Below are positions 32,773 through 33,883 of a stretch of DNA of 33,883 nt, one piece after another. Every line of letters begins with the position of its first letter. Positions within the stretch are counted from its first letter, which is position 1. The notes beneath the pieces were generated by a model. It was given only the letters and a program-made list of their open reading frames with translations. It searched no databases and was not told the origin of the DNA. A program made the translations under genes and the position numbers. The DNA is from Saprospiraceae bacterium. Its GTDB lineage: Bacteria > Bacteroidota > Bacteroidia > Chitinophagales > Saprospiraceae. The stretch lies in NCBI GenBank assembly GCA_021739645.1, contig JAIPBL010000073.1:1-33883 (forward strand), in the 5' to 3' direction.

Positions 32773-32806
32773 GATTTTTATGAAAAACAACCAAGGAGGA
32801 TTTCCC

Positions 32807-32814
32807 TAAATTTG
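32807..32814 (+). promoter_or_regulatory. -7 box TAAATTTG for the DUF3592 gene
   Basis: An exact TAnnTTTG box 24 bases before the ATG at 32839, between the terminator and the start. Confidence 0.6.
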
Positions 32815-32838
32815 GCCCCAATAAAAACCCGTTCAAAC

Positions 32839-33732
32839 ATGAATCAAAACCCATCCGCCCGCCAACTCCGAGACCTCCCGCCCCGCAACATCAACCTTTT
32901 CACCAAAGCCACCGTGCTGTTTGGTGGCTTCATGCAGCAGTTTGGCTGGATATTCTTCTGCATGGGCAGTCTCTTTTCCTGGATTTTTATCCCGATGTCC
33001 ACGGTGCGCTATTGGTTCGAGTTTGGGAAGGAATGGCAGCAGGTGCCGGGCAAAATCATATCCGCCGAGCCGACCAACTCCTCGGTGAACGAGCAGCCGG
33101 TTTACCAATATTTGCAATCATTCGAAGTAAATGGCCAGCGATATACGGGCAAGAGTTTCAGCGTGGGGCCGGAATACCAAGGTGGCGAAGAAGTGACCAT
33201 CGAGTACGATGCCAACAACCCCAGCGACTCGCATGTGGAAGGTGCCAGGAGGGCTGTATTTCCTGCTTTTGTGCTGTTCGTGCTGATATTCCCAATTGTC
33301 GGTGGGGTGTTCATTTTCATTGCTATCCGGCAAAATTTGAAGGCGATAAAACTGCTCGAAATCGGTGAATTCACCCGTGGCACGATGTGCTCGAAGGAGG
33401 CGACCAATTCTACCGTAACCATCAACAACCAGCGTTACCCTGTTTTCAAATACAGCTTTGAGTTTCAAGCGGGTGGGCGCACCCACTCCGCCATTTGCAA
33501 GACGCACCAAGCCTGGCTGGTGGAGGACGAGGAGCGAGAAATCATCCTTTACGACAAGTACAATCCCGATTACAATGTGGTGTTCGATGCGGCGGGGAAC
33601 ATGCCAGAAATCACGGAAGCTGGGTTGCTAGCGACGCCGGGCATTGGGAAGGTGGTTTATCTGATTTTGCCGATGGTGGGTATTGGGATGAACCTGTTTT
33701 TCTTGTTTTTTCCGTTGAATTTGATGGGGTGA
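32839..33732 (+). CDS. DUF3592 membrane protein
   Basis: The 297-residue protein starts at the ATG giving MNQNPSARQLRDLPP. Its DUF3592-like segment reads WQQVPGKIISAEPTNSSVNE followed by a YTGKSFSVGPEYQGGEEVTI and VEYDANNP-like stretch; a second, similar extracytoplasmic block comes later (TINNQRYPVFKYSFEFQAGG). Hydrophobic segments lie near residues 22-55, 137-160 and the C-terminal end (LILPMVGIGMNLFFLFFPLN). It is probably an inner-membrane protein; function unknown. It is preceded by a TAAATTTG box and a terminator, so it is a single unit. Confidence 0.88.
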   Translation: MNQNPSARQLRDLPPRNINLFTKATVLFGGFMQQFGWIFFCMGSLFSWIFIPMSTVRYWFEFGKEWQQVPGKIISAEPTNSSVNEQPVYQYLQSFEVNGQRYTGKSFSVGPEYQGGEEVTIEYDANNPSDSHVEGARRAVFPAFVLFVLIFPIVGGVFIFIAIRQNLKAIKLLEIGEFTRGTMCSKEATNSTVTINNQRYPVFKYSFEFQAGGRTHSAICKTHQAWLVEDEEREIILYDKYNPDYNVVFDAAGNMPEITEAGLLATPGIGKVVYLILPMVGIGMNLFFLFFPLNLMG

Positions 33733-33744
33733 TTGTGAAGCTCG

Positions 33745-33883
33745 TACTGCCAAAGTCCGCTTTGGCAGCGCAGGCGTTGGCAATTCGGCAGAAACCTAGT
33801 GCCTGCTTCCCTGGAACACAAAAGCGCCGAAGTGGACTTCGGCGATACTGCCAAAGTCCGCTTTGGCAGCGCAGGCGTTGGCA
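33745..33883. repeat. palindromic direct repeats running off the window
   Basis: A 38-base sequence is repeated exactly at 33745-33782 and 33846-33883, 101 bases apart; the second copy ends at the last base of the window. Each holds CTGCCAAAG-TCCG-CTTTGGCAG, a nine-base stem. Between them CGCCGAAGT-GG-ACTTCGGCG (33825-33844) is another nine-base stem. This is a REP-like palindromic element set, possibly a 101-base tandem unit. It lies right after the DUF3592 stop. Confidence 0.85.

Noticed and set aside
1-33883. tRNA, rRNA, transposase or phage genes
   Set aside because: None was recognised on either strand. No insertion-sequence transposase or integrase-like ORF was seen, so the array's mobility, if any, must depend on functions elsewhere.

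Overview
The window looks like chromosomal DNA from a Bacteroidota bacterium, most likely a Saprospiria-type relative (inferred from content, not from a search). Three large secreted proteins end in type IX secretion (T9SS) sorting domains. Many genes are preceded by the Bacteroidota -7 box TAnnTTTG, and Shine-Dalgarno sequences are scarce. Most genes read as GC-rich, with a few visibly AT-rich islands.

Layout. 1-3.7 kb: a secreted FG-GAP/ASPIC-UnbV protein and a 2[4Fe-4S] ferredoxin, both minus. 3.8-7.3 kb: a lone SWIM zinc-finger gene, a 57-bp tandem-repeat block, an FMN reductase-like flavoprotein and an aspartoacylase-like metallohydrolase. 7.35-10 kb: clpB. 10.2-16 kb: an accessory (defence) island. 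A DUF4258/YgiT toxin-antitoxin (TA) pair leads into an EAD-NACHT-transmembrane STAND-like ATPase, followed by four more TA pairs. 16-19.4 kb: a T9SS-sorted protein and several small unknown genes, one apparently truncated. 19.4-29.3 kb: a SWIM-SNF2 helicase, a Pro/Ala/Lys-rich cytochrome c, a penicillin-acylase-family lipoprotein and a PIF1/RecD-like helicase with HRDC and HTH domains. 29.5-33.9 kb: a T9SS-sorted choice-of-anchor I/phytase-like protein, a DUF3592 membrane protein, and palindromic repeats running off the window end.

The most unusual feature is in the island. The last ~100 bp of the NACHT gene (peptide core LLETDGATWRFRHRILQ) recurs on the same strand after each of the four downstream TA pairs. 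A more diverged copy lies before the cytochrome c gene, and a possible remnant lies before the HRDC helicase gene. Each array copy starts at, or just after, the preceding toxin's stop codon and is followed by a TAnnTTTG box and the next gene. The result is a cassette-like array, NACHT-tail-TA-tail-TA-tail-TA-tail-TA-tail, without integron attC features. Two copies still encode short intact peptides, the others are decaying, and both PIN toxins in the array are broken (a frameshift and a nonsense codon). I propose that TA modules were added at the 3' end of a NACHT gene in a way that duplicates or restores its tail, much as islands do at tRNA 3' ends. This is inference.

A second theme is small palindromic repeats tolerated inside genes. 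A doubled element encoding TDWQSVL sits in the presumed spacer just before the catalytic serine of the penicillin acylase. A C-run/G-run hairpin element lies in frame in both that gene and the SNF2 gene.
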